Shown: positions 42,574-51,213 of the stretch, one piece after another | Numbering within the stretch: position 1 is the stretch's first letter | Layout of the letters: each line of letters begins with the position of its first letter | Source of the DNA: CATOSD01 sp034422735 | GTDB lineage: Bacteria > Chloroflexota > Dehalococcoidia > Lucifugimonadales > CATOSD01 | Length of the DNA: 52,959 nucleotides | Assembly (NCBI GenBank): GCA_034422735.1 | Contig: DAOUJL010000040.1 | Coordinates: 1 to 52,959 of the forward strand | Direction of reading: 5' to 3' | The notes under the pieces: generated by a model | Seen by the model: only the letters and a program-made list of their open reading frames with translations | Database searches by the model: none | What the model was told of the DNA's origin: nothing | Made by a program: the position numbers and the translations under genes

Positions 42574-44859
42574 CTAAACGCCCTGCACCGAACCGTTGGC
42601 TTCTTCAACGGCAACTTTTACGGCATGGACGACTTCGTTGAGGAAGGCCTGCGTTTCCGGTGCCTGAATCGAACTGACAGACGGGGCCGCCGCATCGTAG
42701 ATTCGTGCCATGCGGCCTGCCCTTTTGCGACTGGATCCAGTACCCCTAAAGTTGTAAGCCTCCTGCCAATCGGTGGGATGCGACTCAATCAGGCGACGTT
42801 CGGTTAGCTCGTGGATGCGCTGGAACACGTCCTGCCTTATCCCGCCAATCGCTGCCTTCTCTTCGGCCTCGTCTGCCGGTTGGCTGGTCCAGCCCGCGGG
42901 GCTGTCCAGCCAACGCGAGATTTCGTTTTGCAACTGCCTTATCAGGTCTGCGACCGGACGCAAGTGGTTGTACTCGTTGTCCCATCGGTTGGCGATGCGC
43001 CGGCATAGGGCTTTGACACGTGCCCAATGTTCCTTTTGTACGCCTTCGTGATAGCGGAGGCCGAGAAGACCCCACCAGGGGCTTTTGAATCCATCTGTGG
43101 CGGCTAGAAGCGCCAACTCCAACCGAACGACATTGTAAATTGGAGCAGCGTCGACGGGATCAGACGGTTCAGCAGAGCGCTGCATCGCCACCAGAAGACC
43201 CTGGATGTCCTCGATGATCCTCCTCGGAATCTTATCAGTGGGCCTGTCCAAGCCGCCGAGATAGTAATTGTGGTCAGCCAAGTTGCTTTCGAGAATCTCA
43301 ATGACTGGTGCTCCAACGGACTCGCGAAGACTTGCCAAAGCGTTGCCGACGGAGGCGTAAACATGGTCGACCATCTGTTGATAGGTCTGCAGATTGTCGC
43401 CGCGTACCAGGTCGAAGTGCGTAAACACCACCCCGAGCTTGTGGCCGTGTCCGCTTTGTCCGACAGAGCGCAGAAGTTCGAGCGGAGCGGCCTGCAATGG
43501 GGACTGGGCATTGTCTATCAGAAGTATCATGTCCACGTCCTGGAACCTCTCGGTCACCTTCGTGGATATGCTGGTGGCTTCTCTGGCTGAATGGCCGAGC
43601 CCTTCACCGTCCAGCAAGACAAGACGACGGTCATCGTCGACCAGTTCGGCCGTGGCCGGCTGAAACGGTCCGCTTACCCGGATTCCGTCAACCAGTGGCG
43701 TCAGCAACCGCCCGAACTGCTGCGAGTGATTGCCCGTAAACCACCTCACATGCCGCAAGAAGGCAGCACGGTCGCTCTCCTCGTAGTACCAAAGAGAAGG
43801 CCAATCAGTGGACTCTCCCTCAAAGTCACCCCCATCAACCAAGTCGAAGCGTTGCCTGACTTCATCCATTATGTCTAGGGAGACCTGCGAGAACTCCTGA
43901 TTGTCGTAGAGAGCGTCGGTGAAGCGCTCCAGCCATTCTTGCCGCCCAGCGGCATTCTTCATGTCCTGCAAACTGCCCAGTTCCGGCAGAACTTGACGCT
44001 GGACCGCCTGAGCGGTTTCCTTGACCCGCGTAACGTACTCGCTAAGCAGTGTGTTGTTTCTTGTCACCTCGTCGCCGGACACAATCTCATCCTCTGGCAA
44101 CTCTTCCGTGCTGTCTTCCGGGTCATCGAACATCCTGTCGGCGTCTTCGTCCGATGGCGCTTGCTGCTTTGCCGCTTCTTGTCGCCATGACCCTAGCGGG
44201 TACGAGAGTCGGAATCGCTGCTCGGGGTGCTCCAGAATCGCGCCAGCGATTCTCTGGTCATCTTCTCCTCGAATTGCGCTGACGCACGCCGCTTCCAGGC
44301 ACTCATCGACGGCCCCTCGCACCTCGTGCTCGGTCATAAAGGTGACAGCGGCCTTGAAGGGCCCCTTCTGAGTGGTGATAATCTCAATCTCGGCCGTGGT
44401 GGTCTTGGCGGTAGAGGTGGAAGGAAAGCGGTCACGCTTGTGGTCGGAACCGATGAGCTGGCGCAGCAATGTAGTCTTGCCTGCTCCGGTCGACCCAACA
44501 AGCATTACGCGAGCATAGCCCTCTTCCCAGCCCGGCATCGGCAACATGTCCTCTCGGTGATCTCTGGACCTGCTTTTGCCAGTCTCTATGTTGTCGAAGA
44601 AAGCCTTAACGACGATCGGGTCGTACTGCAGCGTTGCCTCGCCGCGTCGGTCTAAGGCCCACCAGGATTGGTCGGACAGCAGCTCGTTCAATTGCCCGAC
44701 CAGGGCGTCTGCCTTTGCGTCGTCGGACGTGCCCAAGCCACGTCGCACCTTTAGTCCAAACCTGCCGCGGGCATCCTTTCGGCGCGGGTGCCTGAAAGTT
44801 ACGCTCCAACCCCTGCGGTTCGAGCGCGTCTTAGTGGCAGTATATGTTCTGCTGTTCAT
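42574..44859 (-). CDS. 761-residue P-loop GTPase-like protein with an integrase-arm-like N-terminus
   Basis: Residues about 15-75 (WSVTFRHPRRKD, VRRGLGTSDDAKADALVGQL) resemble the arm-type DNA-binding start of tyrosine recombinases, with no recombinase domain behind. A P-loop G-S-T-G-A-G-K128-T and FPSTSTAKTT (switch I-like) follow; LLD417GEGLGHS is a Walker B/G3-like site and FTHFD483 a G4-like T/NKxD variant. The region between (about 230-350) is acidic and probably helical, as is the C-terminal 250 residues, recalling dynamin-like or septin-like proteins. I know the FPSTSTAKTT type only as an uncharacterised family. GAGGAG is eight bases before the ATG. Local GC is below the genome's norm, suggesting transfer. 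A conflict or defence role is inference. Confidence 0.7.
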   Translation of the reverse strand: MNSRTYTATKTRSNRRGWSVTFRHPRRKDARGRFGLKVRRGLGTSDDAKADALVGQLNELLSDQSWWALDRRGEATLQYDPIVVKAFFDNIETGKSRSRDHREDMLPMPGWEEGYARVMLVGSTGAGKTTLLRQLIGSDHKRDRFPSTSTAKTTTAEIEIITTQKGPFKAAVTFMTEHEVRGAVDECLEAACVSAIRGEDDQRIAGAILEHPEQRFRLSYPLGSWRQEAAKQQAPSDEDADRMFDDPEDSTEELPEDEIVSGDEVTRNNTLLSEYVTRVKETAQAVQRQVLPELGSLQDMKNAAGRQEWLERFTDALYDNQEFSQVSLDIMDEVRQRFDLVDGGDFEGESTDWPSLWYYEESDRAAFLRHVRWFTGNHSQQFGRLLTPLVDGIRVSGPFQPATAELVDDDRRLVLLDGEGLGHSAREATSISTKVTERFQDVDMILLIDNAQSPLQAAPLELLRSVGQSGHGHKLGVVFTHFDLVRGDNLQTYQQMVDHVYASVGNALASLRESVGAPVIEILESNLADHNYYLGGLDRPTDKIPRRIIEDIQGLLVAMQRSAEPSDPVDAAPIYNVVRLELALLAATDGFKSPWWGLLGLRYHEGVQKEHWARVKALCRRIANRWDNEYNHLRPVADLIRQLQNEISRWLDSPAGWTSQPADEAEEKAAIGGIRQDVFQRIHELTERRLIESHPTDWQEAYNFRGTGSSRKRAGRMARIYDAAAPSVSSIQAPETQAFLNEVVHAVKVAVEEANGSVQGV

Positions 44860-44883
44860 CTAGGTCACTCCTCAAGCCAAGAT

Positions 44884-44964
44884 GTTGTACCACGTTGTTC
44901 CATAATGGAGTTTAGCACACCGATGAGAGGAAGGTCAAGCACTTCTGGAACAACTCGGAACAAC
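44884..44964 (-). promoter_or_regulatory. promoter framed by two inverted pairs of direct half-sites
   Basis: Plus strand: GTTGTACC (44884) and GTTGTTCC (44894) are 10 bases apart; GGAACAAC at 44947 and 44957 are also 10 apart and inverted to the first pair. GTTGTTCCA/TGGAACAAC is a perfect 9-base inverted repeat. Between the pairs lies a minus-strand promoter: TTGACC (44933-44938), 18 bases, TAAACT (44909-44914). A dimer pair bound on each side could block initiation or loop DNA. Confidence 0.6.
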
Positions 44965-45042
44965 ACGCAACTGCACGCCCGCCACTCTCCGCTCGCCCTT
45001 CACACTACCCCTCCCCTTCAAACTTCCTTAACATGTCCCCCG

Positions 45043-45048
45043 TATAGT
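45043..45048 (+). promoter_or_regulatory. possible -10 box for the secreted acidic protein
   Basis: TATAGT about 54 bases before the ATG at 45102. No good -35 at standard spacing, so this is tentative. Confidence 0.25.
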
Positions 45049-45101
45049 GGGTGTCAGACCGGTCGAAACCCGATTCTGCACACCACGGAGGTTTTCACAC
45101 T

Positions 45102-45683
45102 ATGAAGAGCAGATGGTTTATCGGAGGCTTGGTCGCCGCGCTCGCGCTGCTGGGTCTCGCGGGAGGGGCCATCATGGCCCAGGATGCGACCGAGAAGGAG
45201 TCGCGCTTCTCAGCGTTCGCCGAGAGGGTGGCGAGCATCCTCGGCCTGGAGGCGGACGACGTGGAGGACGCGATGGAGCAGGCCAAGGAAGAGCTCGCCG
45301 ACGAGGCGATGGACGAAAAGCTGGCCGCCATGGTCGAGAAGGGCGCGTTCACGCAGCAGCAGGCGGACGACTGGAAGGCGTGGATGGAGGCCAAACCCGA
45401 AGGCTTCAAGCTGCCCTACTTCGCCCCCGGCAGGGGCGGCGAACGCCTGGACGCCATGCTGGCGGCAATGGTGGAGAAGGGCGCGCTCACCCAGGCGCAG
45501 GCGGACGAGTACAAGACGTGGATGGAGTCCGCGCCGGAGGACGTGATATTCGGCGCAAAGCGCGACCATCACAAGTTCGAGTTCGGCGGTAAGCGCGGCC
45601 GCCACGGGTTCGGCGACCGCGACGGCTGGAAGGGCTGGCACGGCGACAAGTCCGACACAGACGATGACGACGACGACGCGTAG
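45102..45683 (+). CDS. secreted acidic protein with a duplicated helical motif, next to a two-component system
   Basis: 193 residues. Signal peptide 1-26 (ends AIMAQ). Then SAFAERVASILGLEADDVEDA and two copies of an about 31-residue motif (KLAAMVEKGAFTQQQADDWKAWM and MLAAMVEKGALTQAQADEYKTWM, here abridged), a His/Arg/Gly-rich stretch and a C-terminal run of seven acidic residues ending in Ala. This recalls small extracytoplasmic accessory or metal-binding proteins. GGAGG precedes the ATG by ten bases. It lies 112 bases ahead of the response regulator, so its product could be a sensed or regulated partner (inference). Confidence 0.72.
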   Translation: MKSRWFIGGLVAALALLGLAGGAIMAQDATEKESRFSAFAERVASILGLEADDVEDAMEQAKEELADEAMDEKLAAMVEKGAFTQQQADDWKAWMEAKPEGFKLPYFAPGRGGERLDAMLAAMVEKGALTQAQADEYKTWMESAPEDVIFGAKRDHHKFEFGGKRGRHGFGDRDGWKGWHGDKSDTDDDDDDA

Positions 45684-45729
45684 TCGGCCCCCAACGTCGT
45701 AAAGAGGCCGACACCCTCAATACCTTTTG

Positions 45730-45768
45730 TCCCTTCCCCCTCGCAGGGGGAAGGTCAGGATGGGGGTG
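45730..45768 (-). repeat. dispersed palindromic repeat, family A, reversed
   Basis: TCCCTTCCCCCTCGCAGGGG then GAAGGTCAGGATGGGGGTG. It lies between the acidic protein and the response regulator and could act as a hairpin separating them. Confidence 0.85.
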
Positions 45769-45795
45769 ACGGGGCGTCTAAGAAGAACACACACC

Positions 45796-46476
45796 ATGCC
45801 CGGCAAGATTCTCATAATCGAGGACGACCCAGACACCGCGAGACTCGTGGGCCTGTACCTCACGCGGGACGGCCACCACGTGCTCGCGGCGTCCGACGGG
45901 GTCGAGGGCCTGCGCCTCGCCCGTGAGGCCAGGCCCGACCTCGTCGTGCTGGACCTGATGCTGCCGGGCATGAGCGGCATGGACATCTGCCGCGAGATGC
46001 GCGACGAATCGGCTGTGCCTATCGTGATGCTCACGGCGCGCGTCGACGAGGCGGACATGCTCGGCGGCCTGGAATCGGGCGCGGACGACTACGTTACCAA
46101 GCCCTTCAGCCCCCGCGTTCTGGTGGCTCGCATAAAGGCCGTGCTGCGCCGCACCGCGCGCGAGGCGCTGGAATGCGGGCCCGGAGAGATCTCGCACGGC
46201 GACGTCGTGTTGGACCTGCGCCGCCGCACGGCGAGAGTGGCGGGCGAGCCGGCGCAGCTCACCCCGACCGAGTTCCGGCTGCTCTCCATGTTCATGCGCG
46301 AACCGGGACGCACCTTCACCAGGGACCAGATTATCGACAGGGTTTTCGGCTACGACTTCGACGGCTACGACCGCACCGTCGACGCCCACGTAGCCAACCT
46401 GCGCCGCAGGCTAGGCGCGAACGCCAGGCAGGTACACACCGTCTATGGCGTCGGCTACAGGTTCGGCGATGCCTAG
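45796..46476 (+). CDS. OmpR/PhoB-family response regulator
   Basis: 226 residues. The receiver domain has the acidic pocket E9-D10-D11, phospho-acceptor D53 in VVLDLMLPG, T80 and K102 in TKPFS. The C-terminal winged helix has PTEFRLLSMFMREPGRTFTR and RTVDAHVANLRRRLG, typical of DNA-binding OmpR-type regulators. Its end overlaps the kinase start by eight bases. ATG at 45796 begins the domain exactly. Confidence 0.96.
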   Translation: MPGKILIIEDDPDTARLVGLYLTRDGHHVLAASDGVEGLRLAREARPDLVVLDLMLPGMSGMDICREMRDESAVPIVMLTARVDEADMLGGLESGADDYVTKPFSPRVLVARIKAVLRRTAREALECGPGEISHGDVVLDLRRRTARVAGEPAQLTPTEFRLLSMFMREPGRTFTRDQIIDRVFGYDFDGYDRTVDAHVANLRRRLGANARQVHTVYGVGYRFGDA

Positions 46477-47953
46477 CTGGTTCTTCAGCCTCCAGTTTCG
46501 ACTCGTGGCCGGCTTTGCGCTCGTGCTCGCGCTCGTGCTCGGCGGCGTCAGCCTCTACATCGGCCGTGCCGCGGACAGGGAGGCCGTGCGTCTGGAGGAC
46601 ATCAGCGACAGGGCGCACGCTTTGAGAGTTAAGCAGGCGCTGGCGGAATACTACGAGCACAACCAGGACTGGAAGGACGTTCAGCCCTTGCTCGACAGGA
46701 CCGGCTTCGTTTTGAGCCGCGACATCGTGGTCGAGGACAGGGACGGCGTGCTCATCGGCGACACCAGGCAAGACAAGGCCGCCTACTTTGACAGGCGCAG
46801 GCAGTTCACGCGGTTCGAGGTGGGTTCCGGCAGCGAGGCGAAGGTGTACGTCGGCCCGCTCAAGAGCGCGTGGGGTGTAACGCCCCCAAAGATGCCCACT
46901 CAGCCCCCTCTCCCGCCTATGCCCGTTTCGCCCGCTTCCTTCCAGCCGCCCGCGTCGCCGGCCTCCCCTCAAGCGCCCGTGCCTCCAGAGCGGCCTCACG
47001 TGGACGTCGGTGAACTGGACGAGCCGTCGTGGGCCAGGTTCGCGGATTTTACCAACCGCTCTCTCCTGTGGGCGGTCGCGGTCGCCGGCGTCGGCGGATT
47101 GCTGCTCGTGTCGCTCACTTCCCGCCGCGCGCTGCGCTCGGTTCGCGCCCTCACCTTTGCGGCGCGGCGCATGGGCGCAGGCGACCTGACGCAGCGCGTG
47201 GAAGCCGGGGGGCGCGACGAAATAGGCGAGCTTTCGCGCACCTTCAACGGCATGGCCGACGCCCTGGAGCGCGCCGAACGCCAGCGCCGCCACCTGGTGG
47301 CCGACGTCGCCCACGAGCTGCGCACGCCGCTGTCCAACGTGCAGGGCTACGTCGAGGCGCTGCGAGACGGCGTGCTGGAGCCGGACGCGCAGACGCTGGC
47401 GACCATCCACCAACAGGTGCTGTACCTGTCCGAACTGGTGGAGGACCTGCGGCTGCTGGCCGACACCGAGGCGGGCGACTTCAGCTTGCACCGCGAGCGC
47501 GGCTTGCTGGCCGACGCGCTGCGCGAGTGCGTAGAGGGCGTTCGCGCCCGGGCCGAGGCCAAGGGCGTCGCGCTGGCGTCCCGCCTGCCCGCAAACGCGC
47601 CCGAAATGTCGTTCGACCGCACGCGGCTGGCGCAGGTGGTGGGCAACCTGCTGGACAACGCCATACGCCACACGCCGCCGGGCGGCAGCGTATCCGTGGA
47701 GATGGACGTCGGCGCCGATACCGCGACGGTCTCCATACGCGACACCGGAGAGGGCATCCCAGAAGAGCAGTTGCCCTTCGTATTCGACCGCTTTTACCGC
47801 GTGGACCCGTCCCGCAGCCGCATCACCGGCGGCGCCGGTCTCGGCCTGACCATAGCCCGGCAGCTCGTCGAGGCCCACGGCGGCACAATCCGCGCCGAGA
47901 GCACCCCCGGCCAAGGCGCCGTGTTCGTGATCGATCTCCCGCTGTCCACCTGA
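46469..47953 (+). CDS. membrane sensor histidine kinase
   Basis: 494 residues. Two membrane helices (about 10-32 and 190-210) enclose an extracytoplasmic sensor with an unusual Pro-rich stretch (PTQPPLPPMPVSPA). HAMP follows, then HisKA with phospho-acceptor H282 in VADVAHELRTPLSN, N box GNLLDNAIRHTPPGG, DTGEGIPEEQLPFVFDRFYR and GGAGLGLTIARQLVEAHGG. BaeS/PhoR-like. Forms an operon with the regulator. Ends six bases from the converging oxidoreductase gene. Confidence 0.95.
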   Translation: MPSWFFSLQFRLVAGFALVLALVLGGVSLYIGRAADREAVRLEDISDRAHALRVKQALAEYYEHNQDWKDVQPLLDRTGFVLSRDIVVEDRDGVLIGDTRQDKAAYFDRRRQFTRFEVGSGSEAKVYVGPLKSAWGVTPPKMPTQPPLPPMPVSPASFQPPASPASPQAPVPPERPHVDVGELDEPSWARFADFTNRSLLWAVAVAGVGGLLLVSLTSRRALRSVRALTFAARRMGAGDLTQRVEAGGRDEIGELSRTFNGMADALERAERQRRHLVADVAHELRTPLSNVQGYVEALRDGVLEPDAQTLATIHQQVLYLSELVEDLRLLADTEAGDFSLHRERGLLADALRECVEGVRARAEAKGVALASRLPANAPEMSFDRTRLAQVVGNLLDNAIRHTPPGGSVSVEMDVGADTATVSIRDTGEGIPEEQLPFVFDRFYRVDPSRSRITGGAGLGLTIARQLVEAHGGTIRAESTPGQGAVFVIDLPLST

Positions 47954-47959
47954 CCGTCC

Positions 47960-49093
47960 CTAGCCCCGTGCCGCCCGCGCCAGCGCCGCCTTCGCCTCTC
48001 GCCGCGCGAGCCCCCTGCCGCCCCGCCGCAGGTACGCCAGCCGCCCCCGCGCCAGGCTCGTCTGCCGTCCGGCGTCCGGATGCGCCCTGCCCAGGAAGTC
48101 CGCCGCCGCCAATCCCGCCAGCCGCCCGCTCTCCAGCGCCACTGCGCCATTCTCGACCCCCGCGCCGTCGCCGCACACGTACACGCCCGCAACCGGCGTC
48201 CCGAAACGCTTGTCGTGCGCCGGCGTGTCCCCGCCCATCACCGCCAGGTCGAGCATCGGCAGTCCCAGATCGGACGCGAGCCTGATGTCCGGACTGCGCG
48301 GCCCTGCCATGCACAGGCAATCCGCCTCGATCACGCGCCGCGCCCCACCCGTCTCCACCGTCACCGCCTCCAGCCGCTCTTCGCCGTGCGCCTCCACCAG
48401 CCGCGTCGACGTCAGCAGTTCCACCCCGGCGTCCCGCAGCGGCGCGGCGTTCACCTCGCGCCCCACAACGCGCGGCGACTCGTCCACCACCGCCGCAACC
48501 TCGACGCCGGCATCTAGCAGGTTCGCCGCAATGAGCAGCCCGGCGTTGTCCGATCCGGCCATCACCACCCGCCGGCCGGGGACCTCGCCCCGCCGCGTGA
48601 GGGCTTCCTGCACGTCGCCGGAGATGGCCGCGCCGCGTAGCGGCAGTCCGGGCACGTCCAGCCAAGGTTCCACCGATCCGGTCGCCAGCACAATGGCGCG
48701 TACCCAGAGCCGCGCTGCGCGCTCGGCGGCCCAATCGGGGTCTTCGGCCCAGAGGTCGTTGTAGCGCGTTGGGATTGACAAGACCTCGAAACCTGATTCA
48801 GGAGGATCGAACGGAGTTATGCGCTTGACCGTGTTGCCGAAAGCCAATTCCGCGCCGGCGTAAAGGGCCGCGGCGGCAATGCCTGCGCCGTAGTCTACAC
48901 CGGTCAGTCCGCGGTAGATCGTATTAGGCCCTTGCAGAGGCTGCGTCTGGAGAATGAGCCGTCCGCCCAGCCAGTCCACCGCGTCCAGCGTCAACACACG
49001 CAGACCCGCCTGTGCCGCCATCGCGCTCGCCATCAGCCCGGCGGCGCCGGCGCCCACCACCAGGAGGTCGTTGTCATACATATCGGCATCCAT
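47960..49093 (-). CDS. FAD-dependent pyridine-nucleotide-disulfide-type oxidoreductase
   Basis: 377 residues. It begins LLVVGAGAAGLMASAMAAQAG (FAD-binding), has a second nucleotide fold VVMAGSDNAGLLIAANLLDAG and the closing VAGVYVCGDGAGVENG. It resembles the alpha subunit of heterotetrameric sarcosine/hydroxyproline oxidases or opine dehydrogenase subunit A rather than thioredoxin reductase: no CxxC is present. Start: ATG 49093 or 49081; the in-frame region above has no start. No partner subunit is nearby. Confidence 0.8.
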   Translation of the reverse strand: MDADMYDNDLLVVGAGAAGLMASAMAAQAGLRVLTLDAVDWLGGRLILQTQPLQGPNTIYRGLTGVDYGAGIAAAALYAGAELAFGNTVKRITPFDPPESGFEVLSIPTRYNDLWAEDPDWAAERAARLWVRAIVLATGSVEPWLDVPGLPLRGAAISGDVQEALTRRGEVPGRRVVMAGSDNAGLLIAANLLDAGVEVAAVVDESPRVVGREVNAAPLRDAGVELLTSTRLVEAHGEERLEAVTVETGGARRVIEADCLCMAGPRSPDIRLASDLGLPMLDLAVMGGDTPAHDKRFGTPVAGVYVCGDGAGVENGAVALESGRLAGLAAADFLGRAHPDAGRQTSLARGRLAYLRRGGRGLARREAKAALARAARG

Positions 49094-49134
49094 GCGTCCA
49101 TGATTACGCCTCCCCCGGTGCGCGTCAAGCGCTG

Positions 49135-49143
49135 TGCTATACT
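49135..49143 (+). promoter_or_regulatory. extended -10 promoter of the acetyltransferase gene
   Basis: TGCTATACT, a TGnTATACT extended -10 resembling TGCTATAATTGC found before two other genes. Initiation near 49150 fits the GTG start at 49173. Confidence 0.5.
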
Positions 49144-49172
49144 TGTGCCCACCGCTCAGACAGGGGGCCTTC

Positions 49173-49652
49173 GTGAAAGATACCGCCATATCCGTGAGAA
49201 ACGCCACACGCGCGGACATCCCGCGCCTGTGCGAATTCCAGCAGAACATGGCGCTGGAGACCGAGGGCAAGCGCCTGGACCCGGACGTGCTCGCCGCGGG
49301 CACAAGCGCGGTGTTCGACTCGCCCCAGAAGGGGTTCTACATCGTGGCCGAGGCCGCGGGAGAGGTGGCCGGCAGTTTGCTCGTAACCTACGAGTGGAGC
49401 GACTGGCGCGCCGCGACCTTCCTGTGGATACAGAGCGTGTACGTGGACGCCGCGTGGCGTCGACGGGGCGTGTACCGCGCGCTGCACAACCACGTCGTCG
49501 AGATGGCCGAGGCGCGCGATGACGTGTGCGGCGTCCGCCTGTACGTGGAGAAGGAGAACACCGTCGCGCAGCAGACCTACGACAGCCTTGGCATGACCCG
49601 CTCGCACTACGACATGTTCGAGATAGACTTCGCGTTTCCTGCTGACTGCTAA
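49173..49652 (+). CDS. GNAT-family N-acetyltransferase
   Basis: 159 residues. VRNATRADIPRLCEF begins the fold; IQSVYVDAAWRRRGVYRALH is the acetyl-CoA binding strand and loop (RRRGV-R), and NTVAQQTYDSLGM the C-terminal motif. GTG at 49173 follows AGGGGG; an ATG at 49134 overlaps the promoter and is excluded. Acceptor unknown. First of three plus-strand genes 13-15 bases apart. Confidence 0.85.
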   Translation: MKDTAISVRNATRADIPRLCEFQQNMALETEGKRLDPDVLAAGTSAVFDSPQKGFYIVAEAAGEVAGSLLVTYEWSDWRAATFLWIQSVYVDAAWRRRGVYRALHNHVVEMAEARDDVCGVRLYVEKENTVAQQTYDSLGMTRSHYDMFEIDFAFPADC

Positions 49653-49667
49653 GAGGAGCACCACCCC

Positions 49668-50084
49668 ATGGATGACAGCGTAAGAGACTTCCTCACCCGC
49701 AACCACAACGCGGTCGTGACCACCTTCCGCCGCAGCGGAGCGGCGCAGCTCAGCATCGTCACCGTCGGCCCATACGCCGGCGGGGCCGCCTTTACCACCA
49801 CCGAGGGCCGTGCCAAGCTGGCCAACCTGCGGCGCGACCCGCGCTGCTCGATTCTCGTGTCCGCCGCCAACTGGTCGAGCTACCTCGTCCTCGAGGGCCG
49901 CGCGGAGGTCCGGGCCGCCGACAACACCGACCCCGACGAGTTGCGCGACGCCCTGAGAGCGGTCTACGTCGCAGCCAGCGGCTCCGAGCATCCCAACTGG
50001 GACGAGTACGACGAGGCCATGCGCGACGACCGCCGCGCCGCCGTCATCGTCGTCCCCGACCGCGTCTACGGCGCCGCGTTGTAA
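49668..50084 (+). CDS. PPOX-class (F420/FMN-type) oxidoreductase
   Basis: 138 residues of the pyridoxamine-5'-phosphate-oxidase-like split barrel: FLTRNHNAVVTTFRRSGAAQ, TTTEGRAKLANLRRDPRCSI and SSYLVLEGRAEV. The set matches small F420-dependent PPOX proteins, where the RAK-type arginine/lysine contacts the cofactor phosphate. Substrate unknown. AGGAG precedes the ATG; sandwiched between an acetyltransferase and an SMP-30 gene, probably one transcript. Confidence 0.85.
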   Translation: MDDSVRDFLTRNHNAVVTTFRRSGAAQLSIVTVGPYAGGAAFTTTEGRAKLANLRRDPRCSILVSAANWSSYLVLEGRAEVRAADNTDPDELRDALRAVYVAASGSEHPNWDEYDEAMRDDRRAAVIVVPDRVYGAAL

Positions 50085-50097
50085 AGGAGCACATCAC

Positions 50098-50988
50098 ATG
50101 AATGAAGTCTTCGAAAAGAGGGACCCCGCGTTCGACCGCATCATCGGCGACAGCCCGCGCCTCGATCACCTCGCTACGGGGTTCGGCTTCACCGAGGGCC
50201 CCGTCTGGCGCGGCGACCACCTGCTGTTCTCCGACATCCCCAATAGCCGCATCGTGCGCTACGAGCTCGGCGAGGAGGGGTCGCGCGTCACAACCTTCCG
50301 CTACCCCAGCGGCAATTCCAACGGTATGACGCTGGACCGCGAGCGCCGGCTCGTGACGTGCGAGCACACCCACCGCCGCGTATCGCGCACTGGCAACGAC
50401 GGACGCCTCACCGTGCTTGCCAACAGGTACGACGGGCGGCGCTTCAACAGCCCCAACGACGTGGTGGTCAAGTCCGACGGCAGCGTCTACTTCACCGACC
50501 CGCCCTTCGGCCTCGCAGGCCAGTCGCAGGGCAAGGAGCAGGACGTCAACGGCGTCTACCGCGTGTCACCGGACGGCTCCGACATCGCGCTCGTCGCCGC
50601 GGACATGGAGCGTCCCAACGGCCTCGCCTTCTCCCCCGACGAGAGCATCCTGTACGTGGACGACTCCGCGCTCGGCCACATCCTGGCATTCGACGTGCAG
50701 AGCGACGGCTCGCTGGGCAACAGCCGGGTGTTCGCCGAGCTAAAGGGGGACGAGCAGGGCGTGCCGGATGGCATGAAGATCGACGTCGAGGGCAACGTCT
50801 ACTGCACGGGCCCCGGCGGCGTGTGGGTGCTCGACTCGGCGGCGCGCGTGCTCGGCCGCATCATGCCGCCCGAGGTACCCGCCAACTGCGCCTGGGGCGA
50901 CTCCGACCTGCGCGGCCTCTACCTCACCGCCCGCACCGGCCTCTACCGCGTCCGCCTCGCCATCCCCGGCATTCCCGCCGGCGGCTAG
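50098..50988 (+). CDS. SMP-30/gluconolactonase family lactonase
   Basis: 296 residues forming a six-bladed propeller. Metal ligands are visible as E in GFTEGPVWRGD, N in FNSPNDVVVKSDG, N in MERPNGLAFSPDE and D in LYVDDSALG. These enzymes hydrolyse sugar lactones such as gluconolactone. No signal peptide, so cytoplasmic. AAGGAG precedes the ATG, 13 bases after the PPOX gene. Confidence 0.93.
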   Translation: MNEVFEKRDPAFDRIIGDSPRLDHLATGFGFTEGPVWRGDHLLFSDIPNSRIVRYELGEEGSRVTTFRYPSGNSNGMTLDRERRLVTCEHTHRRVSRTGNDGRLTVLANRYDGRRFNSPNDVVVKSDGSVYFTDPPFGLAGQSQGKEQDVNGVYRVSPDGSDIALVAADMERPNGLAFSPDESILYVDDSALGHILAFDVQSDGSLGNSRVFAELKGDEQGVPDGMKIDVEGNVYCTGPGGVWVLDSAARVLGRIMPPEVPANCAWGDSDLRGLYLTARTGLYRVRLAIPGIPAGG

Positions 50989-51002
50989 GCCGCAAGGCGA
51001 GG

Positions 51003-51065
51003 GGTCCCTGGATGCCTACTCCCTGTTGTCTGGTGGACAGGCCCCGCTTTCGCAGGCGTGACGTT
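51003..51065. repeat. degenerate family B repeat
   Basis: GTCCCTGGATGCCTACTCCC ... GGCCCCGCTTTCGCAGGCGT then GACG; same order of words as the element at 626-682, with a decayed stem. Confidence 0.4.
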
Positions 51066-51213
51066 ATCGGACGGAAAGACGGACGTGGAGGGGAAAGGGA
51101 ATGGAACCGGGCGTCTTCGGTTGACCTGCAAACTGCCTCCGAGTTGCGTGTTCCAGCCTATTGGCAAGTGAGATTCTCGAGTTAATTACCCCTCCCCCGC
51201 AGGCCACATCAAA

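Noticed and set aside
46331..47914. 527-residue minus-strand open frame
   Set aside because: Antisense to the histidine kinase, whose H, N and G boxes are intact.
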